The notes under the pieces are model-generated. The model made no database searches and was not told the DNA's origin. It saw nothing but the letters and a program-made list of their open reading frames with translations. Shown here piece after piece: positions 33,360 through 41,673 of a stretch of 41,716 nucleotides of DNA. Source of the DNA: JANPGR01 sp031424015 (GTDB lineage: Bacteria; Patescibacteriota; Minisyncoccia; Phycocordibacterales; UBA1006); assembly GCA_031424015.1 (NCBI GenBank), contig JANPGR010000032.1:1-41716 (forward strand). The letters are read 5' to 3'. A program made the position numbers and the translations under genes. The stretch's first letter is position 1; each line of letters starts with the position of its first letter.

Positions 33360-34613
33360 ATGATGATGTCACAGATGTTTACAAAAACTCGTCGTGAAGC
33401 CCCTGCTGATGAGGTAGCAAAGAATGCACAACTCTTGATTCGTGCAGGTTTTATCTATAAAGAAATGGCAGGTGTATATGCATATACACCGATCGGTTTG
33501 AGAGTGCTTACAAATATTATACAAATTATCCGTGAAGAGATGAATGCAATAGGTGGCCAAGAAATCTCGATGACAGGATTGCAAAATAAATCAGTTTGGG
33601 AGAAAACGGATCGCTGGAGTGACGAAGCGGTAGATGTGTGGTTCAAAACCGAATTAAAATCTGGTTCAGAAGTCGGACTCGGATTCACTCACGAAGAACC
33701 TATCACCAATATGCTGACTCAGTATATTGATTCCTATCGCGATTTGCCTTTTTCTGTGTATCAGTTCCAGACAAAATTCAGAAATGAAACCAGAGCCAAA
33801 TCAGGAATTATGAGAACTCGCGAATTCATCATGAAAGACCTCTATTCATTCTGCAAATCTCAAGCAGAACACGAAGAGTTCTACGAAAAAGCACATCAGG
33901 CATATGTAACGATTTTTAATCGATTAGGGATTGGAGACAAAACACTCTATACATTCGCTTCGGGTGGTAGTTTTGCAAAATATTCGCACGAGTTCCAGAC
34001 TATTACTGATGCAGGCGAAGATATCGTATATTATGATCCAGAACTCAACATCGCTATCAACGAAGAAATTTATAATGATGAAACCATTGCTTTGCTCGGT
34101 GTTGATAAATCGAGAATGATTCAATACAAGACATCTGAATCAGGAAATATTTTCTCGCTCGGGACTCGTTTTTCTGATGCATTTAGTCTCACATTCAAAG
34201 ACGAACAAGGTGTGGCAAAACCTGTTATTATGGGTTCCTACGGCATAGGGCCTGGTCGTGTAATGGGTACGATAGTCGAATTGTTGTCAGATGAAAAAGG
34301 AATTGTATGGCCAGAGTCAGTTGCTCCATTTAGAGTACATATTGTTTGTCTGGGTAATGTTGATTCCGAAGAATATACTCGCGCAAAGGAGTTATATGAC
34401 GCTCTCATTAAACATAACATCGAAACCTTGTTTGATAATAGGTCTGAGCTGTCTGCTGGGCAGAAATTAGGAGATGCCGACCTAATTGGGATTCCTCATA
34501 GAATTGTGGTGAGCGCTAAATCTATTACTGCTGGAGGTTTTGCTTATAAGGCTAGAACAGGTGATTCAGAAGAAATCTTGTCACTAGAGCAGCTAGTACA
34601 GCGTTTCGCGTAA
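33360..34613 (+). CDS. proS: Prolyl-tRNA synthetase, short form without editing domain
   Basis: This class II synthetase charges tRNA-Pro. Of 417 aa, the order is the catalytic core with FTHEEPITNML and motif 2 (TKFRNETRAKSGIMRTREFIMKDLYSF in two parts), motif 3 (GSYGIGPGRVMG), and a C-terminal anticodon-binding domain (VHIVCLGN...SAGQKLGDADLIGIPHRIVVS). The roughly 180-aa insertion that edits Ala-tRNA in E. coli-type enzymes (572 aa) is absent, as in mitochondrial and some alphaproteobacterial forms. ATG 33363 or the Met at 33372 are possible alternative starts. It is first in the operon, 9 nt before mreB. Confidence 0.97.
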   Translation: MMMSQMFTKTRREAPADEVAKNAQLLIRAGFIYKEMAGVYAYTPIGLRVLTNIIQIIREEMNAIGGQEISMTGLQNKSVWEKTDRWSDEAVDVWFKTELKSGSEVGLGFTHEEPITNMLTQYIDSYRDLPFSVYQFQTKFRNETRAKSGIMRTREFIMKDLYSFCKSQAEHEEFYEKAHQAYVTIFNRLGIGDKTLYTFASGGSFAKYSHEFQTITDAGEDIVYYDPELNIAINEEIYNDETIALLGVDKSRMIQYKTSESGNIFSLGTRFSDAFSLTFKDEQGVAKPVIMGSYGIGPGRVMGTIVELLSDEKGIVWPESVAPFRVHIVCLGNVDSEEYTRAKELYDALIKHNIETLFDNRSELSAGQKLGDADLIGIPHRIVVSAKSITAGGFAYKARTGDSEEILSLEQLVQRFA

Positions 34614-34622
34614 TAACATATT

Positions 34623-35684
34623 ATGTTCAAATCTCTCCTCAAACGGTTTTCTCATGATATTGGTATCGACCTCGGTACTGCGAATACGCTGGTATATATC
34701 CAGGGCAAGGGCGTCCTCGTACGCGAGCCGTCAGTCGTTGCAGTAAATCGAAAGACAAATACCGTGATCGCAGTTGGTACCGAAGCAGAAATCATGTATG
34801 GACGCACACCGTCGCACATCGATGCTATTCGACCTCTGGTTGATGGTGTTATTTCTGATTTCGAAATCACCGAGGAAATGTTGAAATATTTCTTGCAAAA
34901 GGCTTCAGCACAGAACCGTATGTTGATGGGTCCACGTGTCGTTGTGGGGGTTCCGTCTGGGATTACCAATGTAGAGGCACGCGCTGTAATGGATGCAGCT
35001 AGTCACGCAGGAGCACGTGCAGTATTCCTGATCGAAGAACCAATGGCTGCAGCAATAGGAGTAGGATTACCAGTAACAGAATCAGTGGGCTCTATGATTG
35101 TTGACATCGGCGGAGGTACGACGGACGTGGCTGTGATATCGATGTCTGGGGTCGTCACGTCAAAGAATATCAAAATCGCAGGAGATCATTTGAACGTAGC
35201 AATTATCCACTATATCCGTGATGTCTATCAATTAGCAATCGGAGAAAAGACCGCAGAGCAAACCAAAAAAGAACTCTCGACAGCGATCGTAGAGACTCCT
35301 CCGTTATCTGCAACTGTCAGAGGGCGCGACCTCGCAACGGGGTTGCCACGAGAGATCATTATTACGAGTACTGATATTTTGTATGCTATTGATGATAGTA
35401 TTCGCGTGATTATCTCAGGCATAAAGGAGGTACTGGAAAAAACCCCACCAGAGCTGGTTTCTGATATTTACAAGAGCGGGATGTATTTAGCAGGAGGAGG
35501 GTCGCTGATACGCAGACTGGACGAACGTATATCTCGAGAGACTGGTATGAAAGTCATCGTGAGCGAAGACCCACTGACTGCGGTAGTGCGAGGATGTGGT
35601 CAGATCCTCGAAGATTTATCAAAATATAAATTAGTCGTATTAGGAGAAGAATTACAATATGGGGAAATATTGGTCGAAGAATAA
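34623..35684 (+). CDS. mreB: Rod-shape actin homologue MreB
   Basis: This 353-aa actin-fold ATPase polymerises under the membrane to guide cell-wall synthesis. It has an N-terminal amphipathic-like MFKSLLKRF, phosphate 1 (DIGIDLGTANTLVYIQGKG), phosphate 2 (VDIGGGTTDVAVIS) and the adenosine motif LAGGGSLIRRLDE. Its end overlaps the start of mreC by 26 nt, which suggests translational coupling. Confidence 0.97.
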   Translation: MFKSLLKRFSHDIGIDLGTANTLVYIQGKGVLVREPSVVAVNRKTNTVIAVGTEAEIMYGRTPSHIDAIRPLVDGVISDFEITEEMLKYFLQKASAQNRMLMGPRVVVGVPSGITNVEARAVMDAASHAGARAVFLIEEPMAAAIGVGLPVTESVGSMIVDIGGGTTDVAVISMSGVVTSKNIKIAGDHLNVAIIHYIRDVYQLAIGEKTAEQTKKELSTAIVETPPLSATVRGRDLATGLPREIIITSTDILYAIDDSIRVIISGIKEVLEKTPPELVSDIYKSGMYLAGGGSLIRRLDERISRETGMKVIVSEDPLTAVVRGCGQILEDLSKYKLVVLGEELQYGEILVEE

Positions 35685-36342
35685 TTCCAGTTTTTCTGGA
35701 TCCTCGCATGGTTTTGGTAGTGATAATTCTACACGGATTGTTGCCGTGTTGTTTCTATTCGTTTTAGCACTCTATATGGCATTGCCGGTATGGGTTCAGC
35801 CTATTCAGTTTGTTTGGAGTAGAGCATCACAATCTCGCACTGCTGTAGAGAGTAGTGTTCATAGTGCACTTGTTACTCAGCTTGCTATCGGAGAGTGTAG
35901 CATTATAGCAATACCACCTCAAATAGAATATGACGTAATTATCACTGAGTGTAACAAGGGTGACGACCACGTAATCTCAGGTCAAAGAGTATATATTCCT
36001 TATGGGGGGAATATATTTTGGTTTGGAAATATTGTCTCTGTCCAAGGTAGTTCAGTGATAGTCCGTATTGTTAGCGACCCTAATAATTCCCAAAAGAGGG
36101 TTACTATTGCAGGTGTTGTCGAACAGGTTCCTGTGATTCCTATCGGTGGAGGAACTTTTGTTGCCGAATTACCAAATAGTGTCAGTGTTGCCGTGAACAG
36201 CCTCGTGACTGATTCACTCTCGGGTGAGCCAATTGCATATGTATCTGGTACTGTTGCAGAAAATGCCACATTGATGCAGAGGGTGTATATGCGGATTCCG
36301 GTTTCTTTTGAACGTATGAATATTATACAATTACATAAATAA
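35659..36342 (+). CDS. mreC: MreC-like cell-shape protein
   Basis: This 227-aa protein has a cytoplasmic Ser-rich N-terminus, one membrane helix (about residues 27-45, IVAVLFLFVLALYMALPVW) and an outer beta-rich domain with two barrel-like halves (GNIFWFGNIVSVQGSSVIVRI and IPIGGGTFVAELPN). Size, topology and position directly after mreB fit MreC, although the sequence is diverged and the coiled coil after the helix is very short. mreD does not follow. Confidence 0.75.
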   Translation: MGKYWSKNNSSFSGSSHGFGSDNSTRIVAVLFLFVLALYMALPVWVQPIQFVWSRASQSRTAVESSVHSALVTQLAIGECSIIAIPPQIEYDVIITECNKGDDHVISGQRVYIPYGGNIFWFGNIVSVQGSSVIVRIVSDPNNSQKRVTIAGVVEQVPVIPIGGGTFVAELPNSVSVAVNSLVTDSLSGEPIAYVSGTVAENATLMQRVYMRIPVSFERMNIIQLHK

Positions 36343-36344
36343 TT

Positions 36345-37553
36345 ATGAATTTTTTTGACATTATTACAAACTCACACAATGATACCTTGGCTAGGACAGG
36401 GATTATTCATACACCCCATGGGGATATTCATACTCCTGCGTTTATCGTAGTCGGTACTAGTGCAGCAGTACGCGCTGTCGATACAGATTCTCTGGCGGGG
36501 TTGGGTGCGCAGGCGGTGTTGGCCAATACGTATCACCTGTATCTGCAGCCTGGTATGGAAATAATCCGTCAGCATGGAGGATTTGCACCGATGATGGGGT
36601 GGACTGGTCCTACATTCACCGATAGTGGTGGATTCCAGGTGTTTTCGCTGGGGACTGCGTTCGGATCACACGTGAGCAAATTTGCAAAAGGCGAACCAGA
36701 ACAAGGTGTAGTAGGACTAGAAAAAAAAGAAAAACCTAAAAAACTCGCGACCATTGATGACGAAGGCGTCACATTTCGATCGCATAAAAATGGTTCATCA
36801 CATCGATTTACTCCAGAATCTTCTATGGAAATTCAATGGGATTTGGCTGCTGATATTATATTTGCTTTTGATGAATGTACGAGCCCGACAGATACATTGG
36901 AATATCAGAAAAAAGCCCTCGACAGGACACACGCATGGGCAAAACGATCTCTGGATCGACATACTGAGCTCGATACTGATAATAGACAAGCATTATTCGG
37001 AGTTGTCCAAGGTGGAGCATTCCCTGATTTGCGTAAATACAGTGCACAGACACTCGGTGCGATGGAATTCGATGGGTATGGTATTGGTGGGTCATTCACT
37101 AAATCTGACCTCCAGACTGCAGTGATGTGGGCTACAACAGAATTACCCGAAGGCAAGCCGAGACATCTCCTCGGGATTGGGGATCCTATAGATTTCTTTC
37201 TTGGGATCGAGGCGGGGATTGATACCTTTGATTGTGTATCCCCGACTCGCATTGCTCGACACGGAGGATTTTATACCTATGACGGTATGGCCCACATCGC
37301 AAATAGGCAACATCGCACGAGCATGCTACCGCTCGATACGCACTGCGATTGTAGTACCTGTACTCGATATACGCGTGCATATATCGCACACCTGTTCCAT
37401 GCTCGCGAAATGTCAGCAGCGACACTATTGTCTGTACATAATTTGCATTTTATTGTTCGCCTCGTTGATACCATACGAGATACACTCAGAGATGGTTCAT
37501 ATAGTGAATTCAAGGCTGCATTTTTGGCACGATATTATTCTGGAAAACTCTAG
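36345..37553 (+). CDS. tgt: tRNA-guanine transglycosylase
   Basis: Tgt swaps guanine 34 for preQ1 in GUN-anticodon tRNAs on the way to queuosine. This 402-aa TIM-barrel enzyme has the catalytic DSGGFQVFSLG, GVVQGG, the nucleophile Asp in FDCVSPTR and the zinc site Cys-x-Cys-x2-Cys...His (CDCSTC...LFHAREM). The usual PTRNARNG reads PTRIARHG here. A charged insert (about 115-130, EKKEKPKK) is also present. No queuosine synthesis genes are nearby. It starts 2 nt after mreC and is last in the operon. Confidence 0.95.
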   Translation: MNFFDIITNSHNDTLARTGIIHTPHGDIHTPAFIVVGTSAAVRAVDTDSLAGLGAQAVLANTYHLYLQPGMEIIRQHGGFAPMMGWTGPTFTDSGGFQVFSLGTAFGSHVSKFAKGEPEQGVVGLEKKEKPKKLATIDDEGVTFRSHKNGSSHRFTPESSMEIQWDLAADIIFAFDECTSPTDTLEYQKKALDRTHAWAKRSLDRHTELDTDNRQALFGVVQGGAFPDLRKYSAQTLGAMEFDGYGIGGSFTKSDLQTAVMWATTELPEGKPRHLLGIGDPIDFFLGIEAGIDTFDCVSPTRIARHGGFYTYDGMAHIANRQHRTSMLPLDTHCDCSTCTRYTRAYIAHLFHAREMSAATLLSVHNLHFIVRLVDTIRDTLRDGSYSEFKAAFLARYYSGKL

Positions 37554-37574
37554 TGATGGGGAGTGAGGGTAAAA

Positions 37575-37613
37575 GAATATGCCGTTTTTGGCGGAGCCAA
37601 AAACGGCATATTC
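37575..37613. terminator. Long stem-loop terminator after tgt
   Basis: An 18-bp stem (GAATATGCCGTTTTTGGC and its complement) has a GGA loop. The following bases are AT-rich without a pure T-run. It sits between convergent transcription units. Confidence 0.75.
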
Positions 37614-37657
37614 ATATTCTTGATATTTCTTTGCTGTTCCTCTATCACAAAACACAA

Positions 37658-38110
37658 CTATGAAGTTTTATTAAAAGGAATTTTATCACACCAACCTCGA
37701 GCCTTTTCAAAGAGATTATGAACCCTGGTCTTTTCTGTGTTAACTGCTGACTCTGGATTCGAAGCCTGACCATTAGCAATAGATTGGCGAATGCGCAGAA
37801 TAGCAGAATCTACCAGAGCGTCAACATTTAGAAGTTTTTGGATACTGGCAATACTATCGATGGTAGGCGGGGTAGTTTCAGTCGGCGTGACTGGTGTAGT
37901 TGTATTAGAATTTGATCCGAGGATTATCGCATTTGATTTTTCATCGATGAGGTTTAATACTTTTGTTTCTGTTGTTGTTAGGGTTGTTTTACAGCTCTCT
38001 GGGCTCTGGAACAATCCAATGTTAAATCGGTCAGAATAAAAATACCACAAACCATATAAACATATACACGCAACAATGATACTAATCAAGGATTTTTTAA
38101 TGGATTCCAT
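37658..38110 (-). CDS. Small membrane-anchored protein, unknown function
   Basis: This 150-aa protein starts MESIKKSLISIIVACICLYGLWYF, one N-terminal membrane helix. A Thr/Pro-rich linker (NTTTPVTPTETTPPT) and a C-terminal helical part with two Cys-containing segments follow (first Cys near residue 41, last in RGWCDKIPF). The family is not recognised. ATG 38110 is set by an extended -10 box 8 nt upstream; the frame upstream to 38128 lies in the promoter. Confidence 0.65.
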   Translation of the reverse strand: MESIKKSLISIIVACICLYGLWYFYSDRFNIGLFQSPESCKTTLTTTETKVLNLIDEKSNAIILGSNSNTTTPVTPTETTPPTIDSIASIQKLLNVDALVDSAILRIRQSIANGQASNPESAVNTEKTRVHNLFEKARGWCDKIPFNKTS

Positions 38111-38118
38111 ATAGCTAT

Positions 38119-38127
38119 AGTATACCA
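38119..38127 (-). promoter_or_regulatory. Extended -10 box on the minus strand, leaderless
   Basis: It reads TGG TATACT on the minus strand, then 8 nt (ATAGCTAT) to ATG 38110. Confidence 0.7.
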
Positions 38128-38173
38128 TACAGTATAGACCTAAATATAGTGCATGCGTGAATAACTCATAAAA

Positions 38174-38204
38174 GAAAAACCATCAGATATTCTGATGGTT
38201 TTTC
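38174..38204. terminator. Terminator of the sigma / DUF5667 operon
   Basis: GAAAAACCATCAGA pairs with TCTGATGGTTTTTC around a TAT loop. T-runs occur on both strands. It lies 10 nt after the stop of the minus-strand gene. Confidence 0.9.
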
Positions 38205-38213
38205 AAAGTATTT

Positions 38214-39674
38214 TTATCTTTGTTCTTTTGTGATGCCCTCTGGGAGGGTTATGATGATTTGTTCTGAGACGGTAGGTATTTCAGTACTTTGGAGTGCTGG
38301 GATATCTGTGGATGATTTCGTATTTGTTGGTAAAATAGAATCAATGAGGGTAGGGGTATCTTTTGTAACCACTTCTTGTTCTTTATTTGATTGTTCTGAT
38401 TTTTCTAGCAATGCGTATACATCCTTTCGCAAGAGTCTCGCCCTTGCTACATCAGCTTCATTTGGAGATTCTATTTTTTGTAATTGTACGAAAAGCTCTT
38501 GATACTCCTTGAGAGGATCCGTTGATAAGGCGGGCTCAATCTTTATCACACCATCGACAGAACCAGAAACATTCAGACTAGGTGAATCAGTCGATAATTC
38601 ATCTCTAATTTCATTTGTAATTTTGAGAGTGTCTTTCATTTGGACTTTTTCATCGACAGGTTCAGTGATAGAAGATTCTTTTTCAGGTAGAGCAATAACT
38701 TCTGTTGTTGATTCAGTAGATTCGATTGAATCTGGTTTTTGTAATGTAGTTTCTGGTACTTTTGATGCGGGTTCTTTTTTCGTAGATTGCTCTTGGTTTA
38801 TGAGCTTTCGTAATCCTGAATCGATATCTTGGAGAATAATAATGTATTGGGCGGATTCTATTGTCGTCTTTTTTATATCTTCACTAATTTCTGGTATTTT
38901 ATTAGTATCAAGAGATAGTGCTTCTGTTGGCGGTTGGCTTGCCACGATTTGGGCTTGGGCTACTGCGATATTCTGGGCAGAGTTAGAAGCGAACAAAACA
39001 GTGTCGAGAGGTGACAATACTGATTCGATTGTTTCAGATATTTGATCAGAAGGATTTGGAAGTCCTACCGTAGATGTACTAGCGATACTATCACTCGGAA
39101 CAGAGTTAGTCTGCTGCACTGTTTGTGTTAGTGACTCTTTTTCTTTTTCGATGGTTTCAATGAGAGAAGCAGACAGTGATAAACTTTGTTCTGAATTCGT
39201 AGTTGCCAAATCAGAAAGCAAATCACCAGCCGCATCTGTGTGTTCAGAGATTTTTTCCGCTAAATCAGACGCAATTTCTTGTGTGAGTGCATTTGTACTT
39301 ATGAGCTCTTTTGTTTCTTCCATTCTGCGTTTTGTTTTTTCGATGTTCCAGTGGATTTTGGATTCCGGTGTTGTTTTCGTCAAGGTCTGGATGGGTTCTG
39401 TGATGTGAATTTTGATAGGGTATAAAATAGAATTTGGCAAGGAATTTTCAGCAGCAGCAGCCACGCTACCAGTACTCGAAATCAACAAAACACAGAGGGC
39501 AGCTATAACATAATCTCGAAAGAGAGATTTGTGTGTGCTTTTTATGGGAGATGCATAATATCGAATCGAGAATCGAGATTGCTTTGGTGCAGGAGAAATC
39601 TCAGCAGAAATCTTTGTCCAGAGTTCGGCTTTTTCTTGGTTGTTTAGGTTTCGATATTGGTCTGTATAATGCAT
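38214..39674 (-). CDS. DUF5667-like membrane protein, probable anti-sigma partner
   Basis: This 486-aa protein has a cytoplasmic N-terminus of about 50 residues (LNNQEKAELWTKISAEI), a membrane helix (about 54-74, YVIAALCVLLISSTGSVAAAA), and right after it NSLPNSILYPIKIHITEPIQ. The last phrase matches the DUF5667 pattern of a small residue followed by LYP-hK. A long helical, Glu/Ser/Thr-rich extracytoplasmic region follows (about 90-440). It starts 7 nt after an ECF sigma gene. The topology fits a membrane anti-sigma factor with an outside sensor; this role is inferred from the pairing, not shown. Confidence 0.7.
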   Translation of the reverse strand: MHYTDQYRNLNNQEKAELWTKISAEISPAPKQSRFSIRYYASPIKSTHKSLFRDYVIAALCVLLISSTGSVAAAAENSLPNSILYPIKIHITEPIQTLTKTTPESKIHWNIEKTKRRMEETKELISTNALTQEIASDLAEKISEHTDAAGDLLSDLATTNSEQSLSLSASLIETIEKEKESLTQTVQQTNSVPSDSIASTSTVGLPNPSDQISETIESVLSPLDTVLFASNSAQNIAVAQAQIVASQPPTEALSLDTNKIPEISEDIKKTTIESAQYIIILQDIDSGLRKLINQEQSTKKEPASKVPETTLQKPDSIESTESTTEVIALPEKESSITEPVDEKVQMKDTLKITNEIRDELSTDSPSLNVSGSVDGVIKIEPALSTDPLKEYQELFVQLQKIESPNEADVARARLLRKDVYALLEKSEQSNKEQEVVTKDTPTLIDSILPTNTKSSTDIPALQSTEIPTVSEQIIITLPEGITKEQR

Positions 39675-39681
39675 AGAGTGT

Positions 39682-40206
39682 TTATGATTCAGGGTTTGGC
39701 TCGAGAGAGAGAATTTTTTGTACAGCGAGGATACCTCTTTTGATGCGTTGAGATATAGTATTAGGGCTCACGTCGAATATATCAGCGATATCTTGAACGG
39801 GCATTCCATCAATATAACGATAGAGGAGAGTTTCTCTCTGGGTGTCAGGTAACGTATTGATGGTTTGTAATATAATGCGAAGTTCAGATTGCTCTATGAT
39901 ACTACTAGAATCTATTGACAATATATCTAATAATTCGTCTGATAGAGGAAAAACACGCTGGAGAGCCACTGATCGATACTGATCGATGATTTTGTTCCGG
40001 ACTATAGTGTAGAGGAGGGCTCGTGGATTGTGAATCTCTTCTCCGGATCGTATCACTGTCCATAGTTTAACAAAAGCGTCTTGTACGATGTCCATTGCCT
40101 CTTCTCGCTCGCGAACACGGCTAGCACAAAACCCAAAGAGTTCGGGGCTGTATGTTTCGTACAGAGTTTGACAGAGTTCAAGGTCGGTGGGTTTTAATGG
40201 CTCCAT
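39682..40206 (-). CDS. ECF-type RNA polymerase sigma factor
   Basis: This 174-aa sigma factor has region 2 (LFGFCASRVREREEAMDIVQDAFVKLW split over the usual core) and region 4 (LPDTQRETLLYRYIDGMPVQDIADIFDVSPNTISQRIKRG), with nothing between them except a short linker. That is the two-domain ECF layout. It is probably held by the following membrane protein and released on an envelope signal. A possible ECF-type promoter sits directly before it. It is divergent from the NADH dehydrogenase gene. Confidence 0.93.
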   Translation of the reverse strand: MEPLKPTDLELCQTLYETYSPELFGFCASRVREREEAMDIVQDAFVKLWTVIRSGEEIHNPRALLYTIVRNKIIDQYRSVALQRVFPLSDELLDILSIDSSSIIEQSELRIILQTINTLPDTQRETLLYRYIDGMPVQDIADIFDVSPNTISQRIKRGILAVQKILSLEPNPES

Positions 40207-40211
40207 AAGAG

Positions 40212-40242
40212 TAGACGATTGATAAGGGCAAATGTGTGTTGG
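40212..40242 (-). promoter_or_regulatory. Possible ECF-type autoregulated promoter
   Basis: On the minus strand CGTCTA (40212-40217), like an ECF -10, lies 5 nt before the sigma start codon. A CCAACAC (40236-40242) with the AAC core typical of ECF -35 boxes is 18 nt further upstream. The match is partial. Confidence 0.35.
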
Positions 40243-40330
40243 ATTCTTTTGCTAAATGAGAGGGGAAAATCACTTTTGATCGGGTTCAACACAGTCGCTT
40301 TTTAGCAAAGTTTTCTTATCGTCTTTTCTA

Positions 40331-40339
40331 TGGTATCAT
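40331..40339 (+). promoter_or_regulatory. Extended -10 box of the NADH dehydrogenase gene
   Basis: TGG TATCAT is followed by 12 nt and ATG 40352, which would leave a leader of about 5 nt. Confidence 0.5.
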
Positions 40340-40351
40340 AGAAAGTATACT

Positions 40352-41542
40352 ATGAATACAAATACCTTTGTTCAACCTGTGAATATCTTGATTATTGGTG
40401 GAGGGTTTGCTGGTGTGGCGTGTGCGCGCAAACTAGTACAACAGTCCGGTGTTACAGTTACACTGATTTCTAATTCTGATCAGTTCCAGTATTATCCAGC
40501 TATATTCAGAGCATTTGGAAGTCGTAATCGTGTATATAGTGATTTGCCTTTACAAAAAATGCTTCCACAGAAATGCAATCTAATAATCGACAAGGTAACA
40601 TCGATTGATGTCGGGAACAAAATGGTCACAACAGCAAAGGGTGGTGTTTATAATGCAGAGTATATAATATTGTGTACTGGTATGCAGATATCGTATTTTG
40701 ACATTCCTGGTATGCCAGAAATGGCATTGCCATTACGAACGACAAATGATGCTATTCATCTGACGAATCACATTGATGAACTGTTCGCACATTATTCTGA
40801 CAAGAATAGAAAAGAACAGCTGACTGCTTTTTCTTTTGTGGTTGTTGGTGGTGGCCCTGCAGGGTGTGAAATAGCAGGTGAAATAATTCTCTATGCAAAA
40901 TCAAAAGCAAAAGAGTACGGAGTCCATTCTGAAGTTGTTTCTGTTCAAATTCTTGAATCACGTGATCGAATACTATCTATGATGACAGAAACAACTTCAA
41001 AAAAAGTAGCAAAACGATTAGAGCGATTAGGGGTAATAATTCGCACGAATAGCACACTGATAGAAGGTCACGGAATCGTCGCTCAATTGTCAGATGAAAA
41101 TATCGAAACGAGAACTATCGTCTGGTCAGCGGGAATTATGCCAACTCGCATTACTCAAAATATTGCACAATTGGAATACAACCCAAAAGGGAAAATTATG
41201 GTGGATGAGCACCTAGTCGCGCTCGGCACAGAACACGTCTATATCGCGGGGGACATAGCTGCAACCGAACGGTCCGGATTGGCACAGACGGCGATTCATG
41301 ATGGTGGATTTGTCGCAAGTGATATCATCTCAAGAATAAAAAAAGGGGAGAGGAAAAATTATGTAGTGCCTACGATAGCAAGTATCGTGCCAACAGGTAG
41401 AGGATATGGAGTTCTGGAGGTTGGTGGGCGGAGTTATTCTGGATACATTGGGTGGTTGGCACGTGCAGTTGCTGATATGGGGTATTATTGGTCCGTGTTG
41501 CCATTGGGCGAGGTGATAAAGAGGTTGAGAGGGATACTGTAA
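40352..41542 (+). CDS. ndh: Type II NADH dehydrogenase-like flavoprotein
   Basis: This 396-aa FAD enzyme oxidises NADH and passes electrons to a quinone without pumping ions. It has an N-terminal FAD Rossmann motif GGGFAG (16-21), a second NAD(P)H motif GGGPAG (166-171), the TIVWSAGIMPT segment and the FAD ribityl motif HVYIAGDIAA. A C-terminal amphipathic/hydrophobic stretch (GYIGWLARAVADMGYYWSVL) would attach it to the membrane. Sulfide:quinone oxidoreductase is less likely because the paired redox Cys residues are missing. The acceptor in this organism is unknown. Confidence 0.88.
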   Translation: MNTNTFVQPVNILIIGGGFAGVACARKLVQQSGVTVTLISNSDQFQYYPAIFRAFGSRNRVYSDLPLQKMLPQKCNLIIDKVTSIDVGNKMVTTAKGGVYNAEYIILCTGMQISYFDIPGMPEMALPLRTTNDAIHLTNHIDELFAHYSDKNRKEQLTAFSFVVVGGGPAGCEIAGEIILYAKSKAKEYGVHSEVVSVQILESRDRILSMMTETTSKKVAKRLERLGVIIRTNSTLIEGHGIVAQLSDENIETRTIVWSAGIMPTRITQNIAQLEYNPKGKIMVDEHLVALGTEHVYIAGDIAATERSGLAQTAIHDGGFVASDIISRIKKGERKNYVVPTIASIVPTGRGYGVLEVGGRSYSGYIGWLARAVADMGYYWSVLPLGEVIKRLRGIL

Positions 41543-41546
41543 CAGA

Positions 41547-41673
41547 GAACTTCTGCGTTACCTTCCAAAAACACGCAACATAGCGCTCATCTCGGCGATA
41601 TATACCTTTTGCTACTCATTCTGTAAATGTATATCGCCTGCGATATGTTTTTTGAAGAATAATGCAGAGGTCC
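41547..41673. repeat. Miniature inverted-repeat element (copy B)
   Basis: The ends are GAACTTCTGCGTTA and the complement of GGACCTCTGCATTA; TA follows on the right, AG precedes on the left. The interior matches the outer element at 27339-27600 (CCAAAA..ACACGCAAC, AGCGCTCATCTC). The hairpin GGCGATAT/ATATCGCC corresponds to AGCGATAT/ATATCGCT there. It lies 4 nt after the NADH dehydrogenase stop and may serve as its terminator. Nothing else is visible to the end of the window. Confidence 0.8.
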
